Source: Gammaproteobacteria bacterium
GTDB taxonomy: Bacteria; Pseudomonadota; Gammaproteobacteria; Steroidobacterales; Steroidobacteraceae
Assembly: GCA_010027845.1 (NCBI GenBank)
Contig: RGUL01000002.1
Coordinates: 1-64,000, forward strand
Direction: 5' to 3'
Length of the DNA stretch: 64,000 bases
Numbering within the stretch: position 1 is the first letter of the stretch; each line of letters opens with the position of its first letter. The notes beneath the pieces were generated by a model. That model saw only the letters and a list, made by a program, of their open reading frames with translations, did no database searches and was not told the origin of the DNA. Positions 33,046-44,436 of this stretch are shown here, piece by piece. Position numbers and translations under genes: made by a program.

Positions 33046-33669
33046 TCAGCGAATCGTAGGACGGAATACTGGACCGAGTCGCGTATAACCGCCACGCCCG
33101 ACGCGCGCCAAAGGATCGTAGCTTGCGACATCGACCACCAGCCGCCCTTTGTCATCGCGGCTTGCGACATCATCGCGCAGCCATAGCCGTTCGATCTGTG
33201 CGAAAACGACCATCTGATCGGTGTTGCCGACGCGCGTGAACTGCGTCGCGACGCAACCAAGTGCGCACGGTGCATCGGCGATGCGCGGTACGGGCCAGTC
33301 CCAATCGACGAGTGCGAGACCGGTCGTATGCACTTCGCTGACACCCGCCGGCAATTCTGCAGCGGTGTCTTGCAATACTTGCGCTTGCGATGCCGAGGCG
33401 ATGTGGATCACACAGTGCGCCTTCGCACGCAAGTTCCGGTGCGTATCTTTGACTTTACCGGCCATCCCGTCGCCGATCGAAAACATCACCATCGGCGGTG
33501 CGCTCGTGATCGCGTTGAAGTACGAATACGGTGCCAGATTCCAACGCTGCTCGGGCGAGGACCCCGCCCCGTTGTCGGTCAAAACCCATGCGATCGGCCG
33601 CGGCACGATGATTTGACTGAACGCGAGATACGCCTCGCTTTCGGAAAGTTCGGCGAACGGGATGAGCAT
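33046..33669 (-). CDS. Flavin reductase family protein (FMN-binding split barrel)
   Basis: A 207-residue protein starting at 33669 with GAGGA eight bases upstream. SQIIVPRPIAWVLTDN and LAPYSYFNAITSAPPMVMFSIG are the two FMN-contacting blocks of the flavin reductase-like/DIM6 family; NLRAKAHCVIHIAS and LPAGVSEVHTTGL follow. These proteins reduce flavins or act as flavin-dependent oxygenase partners. The coding frame extends to 34278 only because it lies antisense to the PF10118 gene. It is the first gene of a two-gene unit with the alpha/beta hydrolase and is divergent from the PF10118 gene. Confidence 0.85.
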   Translation of the reverse strand: MLIPFAELSESEAYLAFSQIIVPRPIAWVLTDNGAGSSPEQRWNLAPYSYFNAITSAPPMVMFSIGDGMAGKVKDTHRNLRAKAHCVIHIASASQAQVLQDTAAELPAGVSEVHTTGLALVDWDWPVPRIADAPCALGCVATQFTRVGNTDQMVVFAQIERLWLRDDVASRDDKGRLVVDVASYDPLARVGRGGYTRLGPVFRPTIR

Positions 33670-33717
33670 TCGGTCCTCGCGGGTAGAAAAAAATGGATCG
33701 TCGTTTAAGATGATGCC

Positions 33718-34557
33718 ATGACCGACCACTCGCCAGAAATCGTACCGCGCGATATCCGCTTCGCGATGGAAGCTGCGCGGGGCAAGCATTGGCTGGGCGG
33801 CGACCCGGTCGGCACGGCGGTCATGAACGCGCTGTCCTTGACCTTCCCCGACGGCGAGAAATTGTTCGTCGATGCGGTGCGACATTTTCGCGATCGACTC
33901 GACGGCGCTTTGCGAGATGAAGTCAAAAGATTCATCGCCCAGGAGGCGGCGCACTCGCGCGAGCATCACGCGCTCAACCAGCTCATCGACACCGAAAAAT
34001 ATCCGGTTGCAGCAATCCTCGCGCACGTGCGCGAACGCATCAGCATTACGCGTGCGCGCGGCCCATATGCCATGTTGCTCGCGACCATCGCGCTCGAGCA
34101 CTTCACGGCAATGATGGCGGACTTGCACATGGTGCACCGCGAGTTGTTCGAGAATGTCGATCCGGAGATCACACGATTGTGGCGCTGGCACGCACTCGAA
34201 GAAACCGAGCATAAAGCGGTCGCCTACGACGTTTTTCGCGAAGTCACCCGCCATTGGTCGCCGCTGAAGCGCTATCAATTACGCTGCTGGTCGATGGCGT
34301 ACATCACTTGGCAGTTCACGCGGAACATCACCAATCACGCTGTGGCGCTACTCCAAGCAGACGGCTACGACACACGGACGGCACGCAAATCGGTGCGCCG
34401 CTTTCTGTGGGGCAAACCGGGTTTGTTCCGGCGCGGCTGGCGCCTCTATTTCGCCTGGTACCGCCCCGGCTTCCACCCGTGGGATCACGACAATCGCGAG
34501 AGCGTCGCGGCCTGGCGTGCCGAGTTCGACACCCTCAACGTCGGCCGAGCACGCTGA
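33718..34557 (+). CDS. Metal-dependent hydrolase (PF10118 family)
   Basis: A 279-residue helical protein. RFIAQEAAHSREHHALNQ, LEHFTAMMADLHM and WHALEETEHKAVAYDVF supply the Glu and His ligands of a ferritin-like di-iron or metal centre as found in the predicted metal-dependent hydrolase family PF10118. A hydrophobic C-terminal half contains YFAWYRPGFHPWDHDN. The biochemical reaction is not established for the family. The 3' end overlaps the convergent putP gene by 23 bases. Confidence 0.82.
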   Translation: MTDHSPEIVPRDIRFAMEAARGKHWLGGDPVGTAVMNALSLTFPDGEKLFVDAVRHFRDRLDGALRDEVKRFIAQEAAHSREHHALNQLIDTEKYPVAAILAHVRERISITRARGPYAMLLATIALEHFTAMMADLHMVHRELFENVDPEITRLWRWHALEETEHKAVAYDVFREVTRHWSPLKRYQLRCWSMAYITWQFTRNITNHAVALLQADGYDTRTARKSVRRFLWGKPGLFRRGWRLYFAWYRPGFHPWDHDNRESVAAWRAEFDTLNVGRAR

Positions 34558-35974
34558 CGATCACGATCGCAAGCGTTGAGAATACGAACCCGGGCACGAG
34601 TTCGTAGAGCGTGAAGAGGCCGCCGATGGCCGCCGCTTGTTTCCAAAGAATCACGGTCGCACCACCGACCAAGATGCCCGCGAACGCACCAGCGCGCGTC
34701 ATGCGCGACCAATAGAGCGACAACACGACGGCCGGACCGAACGCAGCACCGAAGCCTGCCCACGCCCACGCGACCAACGCGAGCACTTTGCTGTCGGGGT
34801 CTAATCCCAAAACGAACGCGAGCAAGGCGATGACCAAGACGGATGCGCGTCCGACCCACAGTAATTCGGAAGCCGACGCCTGCGGACGAAACAAGCTACC
34901 GTAAAAGTCTTGCGAAAAAGCCGACGAGGCGACCAAAAGCTGTGCAGCGGCCGTGCTCATGATGGCGGCCATCACGCCTGCCAAGCAAAAACCCGCGACG
35001 ATCGGATGCATGTAGAGGTTCGACATCACGATGAAGACTTTTTCGGTGTCGGTGCCACTGAGCGGTGGAACGAGCACCAAACGCCCCGCCAATCCGACGA
35101 TGACCGCCGCCGCGAGCACGATCACCACCCACACCATCGCCACCCGACGAGCGACGGCGATGTGTTGCACCGAACGTGCGGCCATGAAGCGCGCCAAAAT
35201 ATGTGGCTGGCCGAAATAACCCAAGCCCCACGCCAACAAAGAAATGATGCCCATCCATCCGAGACGTTCGCCGTGATCGGCGACGAACGGATCGAGCAGA
35301 TCGGGATCGAGTGCGTCGAGACGCAGGACCATCGAGTCCCAGCCACCGACCATCGACACGCCCAGCGCCGCGACGAACACCAGCGCGAAGAACATCAAAG
35401 ATCCTTGTAAGACGTCCGACCAACTGACCGCGAGGAAACCGCCAAGGAAGGTGTAGCCGAGCATCACGAGCGAACCCCAGAACATCGCCTGCACGTACGG
35501 CAAGCCGAATAAGGCCTCGAATAGTCGGCCCGCCGCGACGAAACCCGAACTCGTATAAAAAACGAAAAACACCAAAATCAGCAGCGCCGAGAGCGCGCGC
35601 AAGCCTCGGCCGTGATCGGCAAAGCGATGTTCGAAATAGTCGGGCAGAGTCAAAGAATTTCCGTGACGCTCGGTCGCGGCGCGTAACGGCGCAGCGATCC
35701 ACTGCCAGTTGAGCCAAGTGCCGGCGACCAGCCCGAGCAGCAACCAGACCGAGTCGAAACCCGACGCATAGGCGAGCCCCGGCAACCCCATCAACAACCA
35801 ACCGCTCATGTCGGTCGCTTGCGCGCTGAGTGCGGTCACCCAGCTGCCGAGGCTACGACCGCCCAGAATGAAATCGCCTAGTGTTTGCGTGCGACGCCAA
35901 GCGAAGAAGCCGAGCCCCAAGCAGATCGCCATGTAGAGCAACGTCGTCGCAATGGTCACGGGTGAAGCAGTCAT
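34535..35974 (-). CDS. putP: Sodium/proline symporter PutP
   Basis: A 479-residue sodium:solute symporter with about 13 membrane helices. [27 protein letters not shown] is the N-terminal SSS signature, and [19 protein letters not shown] and [20 protein letters not shown], with the Na+-site Ser/Thr region, are typical of PutP. It imports proline (or a related amino acid) with Na+. It is divergent from the LldD-like gene, with 51 bases between the starts. No putA is in the window. Confidence 0.87.
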   Translation of the reverse strand: MTASPVTIATTLLYMAICLGLGFFAWRRTQTLGDFILGGRSLGSWVTALSAQATDMSGWLLMGLPGLAYASGFDSVWLLLGLVAGTWLNWQWIAAPLRAATERHGNSLTLPDYFEHRFADHGRGLRALSALLILVFFVFYTSSGFVAAGRLFEALFGLPYVQAMFWGSLVMLGYTFLGGFLAVSWSDVLQGSLMFFALVFVAALGVSMVGGWDSMVLRLDALDPDLLDPFVADHGERLGWMGIISLLAWGLGYFGQPHILARFMAARSVQHIAVARRVAMVWVVIVLAAAVIVGLAGRLVLVPPLSGTDTEKVFIVMSNLYMHPIVAGFCLAGVMAAIMSTAAAQLLVASSAFSQDFYGSLFRPQASASELLWVGRASVLVIALLAFVLGLDPDSKVLALVAWAWAGFGAAFGPAVVLSLYWSRMTRAGAFAGILVGGATVILWKQAAAIGGLFTLYELVPGFVFSTLAIVIVSVLGRR

Positions 35975-36025
35975 GGCACTCTTGCAAAGTTACGCCGGCG
36001 TGTCGGCGTCGTTCGAGGATCGGTC

Positions 36026-37165
36026 ATGCGTTTCGCTGCTGCATCGGAATTTCGTCGCGCCGCACAGCGTCGCCTGCCGCGTTTTCTCTTCGATTACATC
36101 GACGGTGCAGCTTACGGGGAGTACACCTGCGGCCGCAACGTGAGCGATTTGGCGGCCGTACGCCTGCGACAACGCGTATTGCGCAACGTTGCCGACGTGT
36201 CGACCGCTACACGCGTGCTCGAAGAGGATTGGTCGATGCCGGTCGCTCTCGGGCCCGTGGGACTTTCCGGTATGTACGCACGGCGCGGCGAAGTTCAGGC
36301 GATGCGGGTCGCGACACAGCGTGGTATTCCGCTTTGTCTCTCGACCCTGTCGCTATGCTCTTTGGAGGAAGTCGCCGCCGCCGGCACGCGCGCTCCGTGG
36401 TTCCAGCTCTACATCATGCGCGACCGTCGCTTCATGAACGATTTGGTCGATCGTGCAGCGGCAGCCGGCTGTCGCACGCTCGTGCTGACGGTCGACATGG
36501 CAGTGCCCGGCGCGCGTTATCGCGATGCGCACTCCGGCATGAGCGGTCCGCATGCCGACTGGCAGCGCATGCTGCAAGCCATACGACACCCACGCTGGGC
36601 TTTGGATGTCGGTCTACTCGGCCGTCCGCACCGACTCGGCAATCTCGAACCTTTGATCGGCGCAGAGGCTCACATCCGCGATTACATGGGTTGGATCACT
36701 CGCAATTTCGACCCCTCGGTGACGTGGCGCGAGGTCGACGAATTGCGGCGCCGATGGCCGGGTAAATTGGTGCTCAAAGGTATTTTGGATCCCGACGACG
36801 CCCGGGAATCTTTGCAGCACGGCATCGATGCGATCGTGGTCTCGAATCACGGTGGGCGCCAGTTGGACGGTGTGCCGTCGACCGCGAGTGCGTTACCCGC
36901 AGTGGCCGCAGCAGTCGGCCGCAAGCTTCCGGTGCTGGTCGACGGCGGTGTTCGTGACGGACTCGACGTCGTACGCATGCTGGCGCTCGGCGCGAACGGC
37001 GTGCTGCTCGGACGAGCGTGGGCGTACGCATTGGGCGCAGCGGGCGGCGCGGGTGTCGCGCGGCTGTTAGCAATCATCGAAGCGGAGATGCGCGTCGCGA
37101 TGGCGCTCGGTGGCGTAACGCGGATCGAAGAAATCGACGCGCAGCTGCTCGCCCCTCGAGCGTGA
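36026..37165 (+). CDS. lldD: FMN-dependent alpha-hydroxy acid dehydrogenase (L-lactate dehydrogenase-like)
   Basis: A 379-residue FMN enzyme. [16 protein letters not shown] opens the fold, [18 protein letters not shown] follows, [12 protein letters not shown] and [16 protein letters not shown] lead to the catalytic [15 protein letters not shown] (active-site His and Arg), and [33 protein letters not shown] binds the FMN phosphate. This is the L-lactate dehydrogenase/glycolate oxidase family, about the usual length. GAGGA precedes the ATG. The exact hydroxy acid is not fixed by sequence. Confidence 0.87.
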   Translation: MRFAAASEFRRAAQRRLPRFLFDYIDGAAYGEYTCGRNVSDLAAVRLRQRVLRNVADVSTATRVLEEDWSMPVALGPVGLSGMYARRGEVQAMRVATQRGIPLCLSTLSLCSLEEVAAAGTRAPWFQLYIMRDRRFMNDLVDRAAAAGCRTLVLTVDMAVPGARYRDAHSGMSGPHADWQRMLQAIRHPRWALDVGLLGRPHRLGNLEPLIGAEAHIRDYMGWITRNFDPSVTWREVDELRRRWPGKLVLKGILDPDDARESLQHGIDAIVVSNHGGRQLDGVPSTASALPAVAAAVGRKLPVLVDGGVRDGLDVVRMLALGANGVLLGRAWAYALGAAGGAGVARLLAIIEAEMRVAMALGGVTRIEEIDAQLLAPRA

Positions 37166-37198
37166 CAGCTGCGCGCCGATGTATCGGACGATGCTCAA

Positions 37199-39430
<2,232 letters not shown>

Positions 39431-39566
39431 CTATGCACGGATCACGGATGGACCCGGCAAGTTTGTCTCCTGTTGACGAGCGCATCGGTGCGCCCATGCA
39501 CGACAGCATGCGCACTCGCCACGACAGCGGAAAATCGTTTATTCCTATGCGGACAATCGACGCCGT

Positions 39567-41153
39567 CTATCGGGCTAATAAGTCAGCGGCTTTTTCGGCG
39601 ATCATGATGGTCGGCGCGTTGGTATTACCGCCGACGATTTTCGGCATGACCGAGGCATCGACGACCCGCAGGCCTGCGACGCCTCGCACCCGCAACTGCG
39701 AATCGACCACCGACGCCTCGTCCGCACCCATGCGACAAGTACCTACGGGGTGATACACGGTTTCGGCCTTGGCACGAATCGCGCCGATGATGTCGGCGTC
39801 GCTACGGACGCCATCGCCTGGATAAATTTCCGCGCCGCGCCACCGATCGAAGGCACGCGCTGCGAGCAAATCGCGCGACATCTGCACGGCCTCGACCAGC
39901 GTGTCGAGATCGGCACGCTCACGCAAATAATTGGCGAAGATCCGCGGTGCATCGCCGGTCGAGTCGGAACGCAGGCCGATATGACCACGACTCAATGGAC
40001 GCAAGATGCAGGCGTGCAACGTGTAGCCGTGCCCGGGCATACGATTGCGACCATGATCGTCGAGTTGTGCCGGCACGAAATGAAATTGCAGATCGGCGCG
40101 CTCGTCGCGCGCGAGACTAGACCGTGCAAAACCACCCGCTTCGGCGATGTTCGACGAGCCAGGGCCGTCTTGGGTCAAAAAGTAGCGTAAGCCCTCTGCC
40201 GCTTCCCGCAACAAACTGAAATCGTAAGTCACCGGTTCCCGGCATTTTCGTAGCGTGCAGTAGTCGACGTGGTCATGCAGGTTACGACCGACCTCGGGAT
40301 GCGCAATTCGCACACGGATACCGACGGACTCCAACTCGTCGATCGGCCCGATTCCCGAACACATCAAAAGTTGCGGCGAACCGATCGCACCCGCAGCCAG
40401 CAACACCTCGCCGGTCGCACGCGCAATTTTGAGCTCCCCGCGATGCAGATACTCCACGCCGACCGCCCGTGCGCCCTCGAGCGTCACGCGGCGAGTCGAA
40501 GCGTGCGACACGATGGTGAGATTCTGGCGTGCGCGCACCGGGTTTAGATAGGCGACCGCAGCGCTGCAACGTCGGCCGTTCCACTGTGTGACTTGATAGT
40601 GGCCGAAGCCCGCCTGCGTCGCGCCGTTGAAGTCGTCATTGCGCGGGTGCCCGCATTCGACTGCCGCGTCGACGAAGACATCCGACAAAATATTGCGATG
40701 GCGCAAATCGGAGACACCGAGCGGTCCGTCGGCACCGTGGAATTGGTTCGCGCCGCTTTGTCGGCGCTCGGCTCTACGAAAAAGGGGCAAAACATCGCGA
40801 TACGACCAACCGCCGAGACCCATCGACGCCCATTCTTCGTAGTCGCGCGCGTCGCCGCGCACGTAACACATCGCGTTGATCGAACTGCTACCACCTTGAA
40901 CTTTGCCGCGCGGCCAATAGAGTCGCCGACCGTTCAATTCGGGTTCGGGTTCGGTATAGAACTCCCAATTGAGAGAGGTATTGCCGACGAGTCGCGACAA
41001 ACCGGCGGGCATGTGAATCAAAGGATGAAAGTCGCGCCCGCCCGCTTCGAGTAGCAATACGCGCACGTCGGCCCGTTCGGTCAAACGGTTCGCGAGTACG
41101 CAACCGGCGGAGCCGGCGCCCACGATGATGTAATCGTACTCGTGCGCACGCAT
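39567..41153 (-). CDS. GMC-family FAD oxidoreductase (choline dehydrogenase-like)
   Basis: A 528-residue flavoprotein starting at 41153 (MRAHEYDYIIVGAGSAG). The FAD motif is followed by the GMC blocks GKVQGGSSSINAMCYVRG and GAIGSPQLLMCSGIGP, and by the C-terminal YHPVGTCRMGADEASVVDSQ and DASVMPKIVGGNTNAP with the catalytic His and Asn. It closely follows the choline/alcohol dehydrogenase pattern. No signal peptide, unlike the GMC protein at 22544. It lies 13 bases after the Rossmann-type lipoprotein gene, so the two are probably co-transcribed. Confidence 0.9.
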   Translation of the reverse strand: MRAHEYDYIIVGAGSAGCVLANRLTERADVRVLLLEAGGRDFHPLIHMPAGLSRLVGNTSLNWEFYTEPEPELNGRRLYWPRGKVQGGSSSINAMCYVRGDARDYEEWASMGLGGWSYRDVLPLFRRAERRQSGANQFHGADGPLGVSDLRHRNILSDVFVDAAVECGHPRNDDFNGATQAGFGHYQVTQWNGRRCSAAVAYLNPVRARQNLTIVSHASTRRVTLEGARAVGVEYLHRGELKIARATGEVLLAAGAIGSPQLLMCSGIGPIDELESVGIRVRIAHPEVGRNLHDHVDYCTLRKCREPVTYDFSLLREAAEGLRYFLTQDGPGSSNIAEAGGFARSSLARDERADLQFHFVPAQLDDHGRNRMPGHGYTLHACILRPLSRGHIGLRSDSTGDAPRIFANYLRERADLDTLVEAVQMSRDLLAARAFDRWRGAEIYPGDGVRSDADIIGAIRAKAETVYHPVGTCRMGADEASVVDSQLRVRGVAGLRVVDASVMPKIVGGNTNAPTIMIAEKAADLLAR

Positions 41154-41166
41154 GCGAAGACAAAGC

Positions 41167-41910
41167 TCAGCGGCGCGGTGGCGGCCAGGCGAGCGAGTCG
41201 TCGCGCACGTGATAGGTTTTGTCGAGACACGCGGCCGCGAGCAAGCATTCGCGCGTGAGACGCGCGAGATCCGCACGCGTCATCGGCGTCAACACCGTAT
41301 CGTCCTCGGTCAGTTTCGCGACACCCGTCGCCGCGTGATCGGCCGGATATAAACGCGCATTACGAATGATGGTGTAGCGAATACCGCTTTCGCGAAGCAA
41401 GCGCTCTCCCTCGCCTTGATCTTTGAGCCGCTCGAAGATTCCCGGTACGCGCTCCCAGCCGAGACCGATGAATTTTTTGACGTTATCACCGGCGCCGACG
41501 GCGCCATGATGGATGAACTGTCGTACACCCGCGGCGCGCGCGGCGACCAACAACGACGGCATCATCTTCGAATAGAAATTCGGATCACCATCTTCGACCC
41601 GTACCGCACTCACGATGACGTCGAAACGGCGACCTCGCAACGCGCGCTCGACCTCATCCGCCATCAAAAGATCGCCAGTGACGAATTCGACCGGCAAACC
41701 GACCAGCGTAGTGCGATCGGAACTCGGTCGCGCGAACACCACGACCCGTGCGCCAGCGGCCACGAGCTCGCGTGTGACCATCGCCCCGAGCTGTCCCGTG
41801 CCACCCAAAACCAATACGCGCGGCGACGACCGCTCAGTGGAGGCGGAAATCCCGCCTACTGCGCAGCCGCCGAGACCCAACAAAAAAATCGCCAGCCAGC
41901 GTCTTTTCAT
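41167..41910 (-). CDS. NmrA/SDR-like NAD(P)-binding lipoprotein
   Basis: Starting at 41910 the 247-residue protein opens with KRRWLAIFLLGLGGC, a lipoprotein signal with Cys at about residue 16. It is followed by an atypical SDR/NmrA Rossmann domain: VLVLGGTGQLGAMVTREL is the dinucleotide-binding loop, and VIVSAVRVEDGDPNFY and YTIIRNARLYPADHA match the NAD(P)-binding 'NmrA' group. A lipid-anchored Rossmann enzyme is unusual, since NAD(P)H is cytoplasmic. The longer frame to 41934 lies before the lipoprotein signal and is unlikely. Confidence 0.76.
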   Translation of the reverse strand: MKRRWLAIFLLGLGGCAVGGISASTERSSPRVLVLGGTGQLGAMVTRELVAAGARVVVFARPSSDRTTLVGLPVEFVTGDLLMADEVERALRGRRFDVIVSAVRVEDGDPNFYSKMMPSLLVAARAAGVRQFIHHGAVGAGDNVKKFIGLGWERVPGIFERLKDQGEGERLLRESGIRYTIIRNARLYPADHAATGVAKLTEDDTVLTPMTRADLARLTRECLLAAACLDKTYHVRDDSLAWPPPRR

Positions 41911-41930
41911 GGATTGATCATACCCAAACA

Positions 41931-41944
41931 TCATGTAAACATGA
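41931..41944. promoter_or_regulatory. Inverted repeat, candidate operator in divergent gap
   Basis: TCATGT-AA-ACATGA (41931-41944) is a 6-2-6 inverted repeat in the 61-base gap between the lipoprotein gene (start 41910) and the VOC gene (start 41972). Its size and position suit a dimeric repressor. No regulator gene is adjacent, so the binding protein is unknown. Confidence 0.4.
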
Positions 41945-41971
41945 CGAAATCCGACGAGACGAGGGGGTCAC

Positions 41972-43030
41972 GTGGGCCGGAAGCGATTAATTTGGTCGTG
42001 GGCAGCGCTTGTGCTGCTCGGCGCGTCGCGGCTCGCGGCGGCCGAACTGCCGAACGATCCGATGGAGCCGATCGCCAGCGCGCGCGGCGCGTTAACTGGT
42101 CCACTGTCCGGCGCCATCGTCGTTTCGCGGGACTTAGACGGCATCAAGCGCGCTTACGTCGATGGGGTCGGCCTGCGCATGCGCGGCCCGCTACCGCAGC
42201 CGGACGCGCAGTCGCGGCTGCAACGAAAACTTTGGGGCTGGCCCGACGACCTGCCCTACGCCCTATACACGCTCGAACGCGTCAATCTGCCCGATGCCAT
42301 CAAAGTTTTGGTGATCGTACCCGGGCGTGACACACCCGTGATGCGCAAAACGTGGGATCGCGAGGAAACCGGCCCCTACGCGCTCGGCTTTCCGCTGCTC
42401 GATGTCGATGCGGTCGATCGGCGCATGATCGCGCTCGGTCTGCGTCGAACACTGCCGGCCGTCAATCATTACGAACTACAGTTACGCGACGGTACGCCGT
42501 ATCCGATCACCGAGGCGAGCTACGAAATCCCCGACGCCACGCGCCTCGTATTGCTGTCGCGTGGTGGCGGACTGCCACAAAACGGCAGCGTCGACGCGAC
42601 GAGTGGCATCGGCGGCCCAGCCTATTCGAGTCTGATCGTCGAAGACGCTGCGGCGATGGAAGATTTTTTCTGTACCGTACTCGACTTCGAGCGTCGCACG
42701 AGTCGTGACTGGACGATCTTCGCGCCACGCTTTCGCTACGTGACCTTGCATGCGCGCGGTGCGCGCACCGGCAATCTTGGACTCGTCGAGTACGCACCCG
42801 CCGATCGCAAGCCCGGCACCGGTATCGCGCCACGTCCGCCGAATCGCGGCATCGCCGCGTGGAGTTTTCCGGTGCGCTCGCTAACCACCGTGCTCGCGCG
42901 CGCTAGAGAACGCGGCGTGACGATTCAGTCGACGCCGGTTGTGATCGACGATCCGCGTTTCGGCCGCGTGCGGATCGCGAGCCTGCTCGCGCCCAACGGT
43001 CTGCTCGTCGAGGTGTACGAACAGCGATGA
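41972..43030 (+). CDS. Exported VOC (glyoxalase-like) superfamily protein
   Basis: A 352-residue protein from GTG 41972, with GAGGGGG four bases upstream. A signal peptide (LIWSWAALVLLGASRLAAAE) leads to two VOC-like beta-alpha-beta repeats: GAIVVSRDLDGIKRAYVDGVGL with the later FPLLDVDAVDRRMIALGL, and SSLIVEDAAAMEDFFCTVLDF followed by GIAAWSFPVRSLTTVLARARERG. The fold normally binds a metal. Its ATGA overlap with the first ABC permease gene places it in the copper-associated operon that extends to 48803. Ligand unknown. Confidence 0.74.
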   Translation: MGRKRLIWSWAALVLLGASRLAAAELPNDPMEPIASARGALTGPLSGAIVVSRDLDGIKRAYVDGVGLRMRGPLPQPDAQSRLQRKLWGWPDDLPYALYTLERVNLPDAIKVLVIVPGRDTPVMRKTWDREETGPYALGFPLLDVDAVDRRMIALGLRRTLPAVNHYELQLRDGTPYPITEASYEIPDATRLVLLSRGGGLPQNGSVDATSGIGGPAYSSLIVEDAAAMEDFFCTVLDFERRTSRDWTIFAPRFRYVTLHARGARTGNLGLVEYAPADRKPGTGIAPRPPNRGIAAWSFPVRSLTTVLARARERGVTIQSTPVVIDDPRFGRVRIASLLAPNGLLVEVYEQR

Positions 43031-44436
43031 TCCTCACGATCGCCAACAAAGAATTCCGCGCGATCCTGCGCGATGGTCGTGCGCTCTACGGCACGATCGT
43101 CTTCGCGCTGCTCGGCGTGCTCGCGTTGGTCACTGGCGCGATCCGCTTTTCGGAACTCGACGCCGAGCGTCTACGCGCGCAAGAACACGTCGCCGAACAA
43201 TGGCGCGCGCAAGGTGACAAGAACCCGCACTCCGCCGCGCACTACGGCCAATACGCATTTCGTCCGGCGTTACCACTCGCGTTCTTCGATCCGGGCGTAC
43301 AGGCATTCGAGGGCGTGTCGATCTGGCTCGAAGCGCATAAGCGGAACTTTGCGACCGGTCGGCCGGCCGACGACGCCGCACCGCTCGCACGCTTCGGCGA
43401 ACTATCACTCGCGTTCATCTATCAAGCGTTGCTGCCGCTCGGCATCCTATTGCTCGCGTATCCCGCCTTCGCTGCCGAGCGCGACTCCGGAACTTTGCGG
43501 CAACTCATGGCCACTGGCGTCGACGGCCGGCGCTTGTTCGTCGGCAAATTCATCGGTATCGGGGCCGCCGTACTAGTGCTCGCAGCGCCCGTGACCATCC
43601 TCGCGCTCATTGCCTTGGTCGTCGCAACCGGCACGCGTTGGCTGGCACACGCCACACTATTGCTCACGTTCTACGCATGGTTCGCAGCGATCGTGCTCGC
43701 CGCCTCACTTTGGGTGTCTGCGGTCGCCTCGTCGGCACGCAGCGCACTGCTGACGCTACTGGCGATCTGGGCCGTCGCAGTATTCGTATTGCCGCGCATC
43801 GCAGGTGACCTCGGTCGCATCATCGCGCCCGTGCCGGGCGCCCAGCGTCTGCAAGCGGCGATCGAGCGTGATTTGGCAGAGGGCATCGACGGTGAATCAC
43901 CGGCGGCAAAGATCGAAAAACGTCGCCGACAACTCTATCGCTTGTACAAAGTCGACGACGACCGTGCGCTACCCATCAACATGCAAGGTGTCATCTTCGG
44001 CATCCAAGATGAAATATCCAACGCCGTGTATGACAAACATTTCGCGCGCTTGCAGTCTGCAGTCGATGCGCAGATCGACTTATACGAAATCGTTTCTTTG
44101 CTCTCACCGCGCATGGCGTTGATGCTGGTGTCGCAGGAGCTGTCTGGCACCAGCGTCGGCGCACAACGCCGCTTCGCCGACGGCGCCGAGCGTTTTCGGC
44201 GACGATTGATGGCCACGCTCAACGCCGACATCACTCTGCACTCGCGCAACGACGATCCGGCGTATCGTGCCGGCGCCGATCTCTGGCGTTCCGCAGGTGA
44301 ATACCGCTACGAATTCGAGCCGCTGCGCGAGGCGTTACGCCGCTGTGGCGCAGCTGCGATGGTGTTGCTGCTGTGGACGCTACTCGCCGGCGCCGGCGGA
44401 TTGCTGGCGGCGCGTCGACTCGGGAGTAATCCATGA
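43027..44436 (+). CDS. ABC transporter permease (ABC-2/DUF3526 type), first of pair
   Basis: A 469-residue membrane protein. A short N-terminal cytoplasmic helix (MILTIANKEFRAILRDGRAL) and a first membrane segment lead to a long periplasmic loop (about residues 40-135). The five-helix ABC-2 core follows (LSLAFIYQALLPLGILLLAYPAFAAERDSGTL is the typical membrane-edge block), then a second large periplasmic domain (about 285-435) and a final membrane helix. This layout matches DUF3526-type permeases. The gene overlaps its neighbours by four bases on both sides and pairs with the permease at 44433. Confidence 0.8.
   Translation: MILTIANKEFRAILRDGRALYGTIVFALLGVLALVTGAIRFSELDAERLRAQEHVAEQWRAQGDKNPHSAAHYGQYAFRPALPLAFFDPGVQAFEGVSIWLEAHKRNFATGRPADDAAPLARFGELSLAFIYQALLPLGILLLAYPAFAAERDSGTLRQLMATGVDGRRLFVGKFIGIGAAVLVLAAPVTILALIALVVATGTRWLAHATLLLTFYAWFAAIVLAASLWVSAVASSARSALLTLLAIWAVAVFVLPRIAGDLGRIIAPVPGAQRLQAAIERDLAEGIDGESPAAKIEKRRRQLYRLYKVDDDRALPINMQGVIFGIQDEISNAVYDKHFARLQSAVDAQIDLYEIVSLLSPRMALMLVSQELSGTSVGAQRRFADGAERFRRRLMATLNADITLHSRNDDPAYRAGADLWRSAGEYRYEFEPLREALRRCGAAAMVLLLWTLLAGAGGLLAARRLGSNP

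Noticed and set aside
33670-34278. N-terminal extension of the flavin reductase frame
   Set aside because: It is antisense to the PF10118 gene, and the ATG at 33669 has a good ribosome-binding site.
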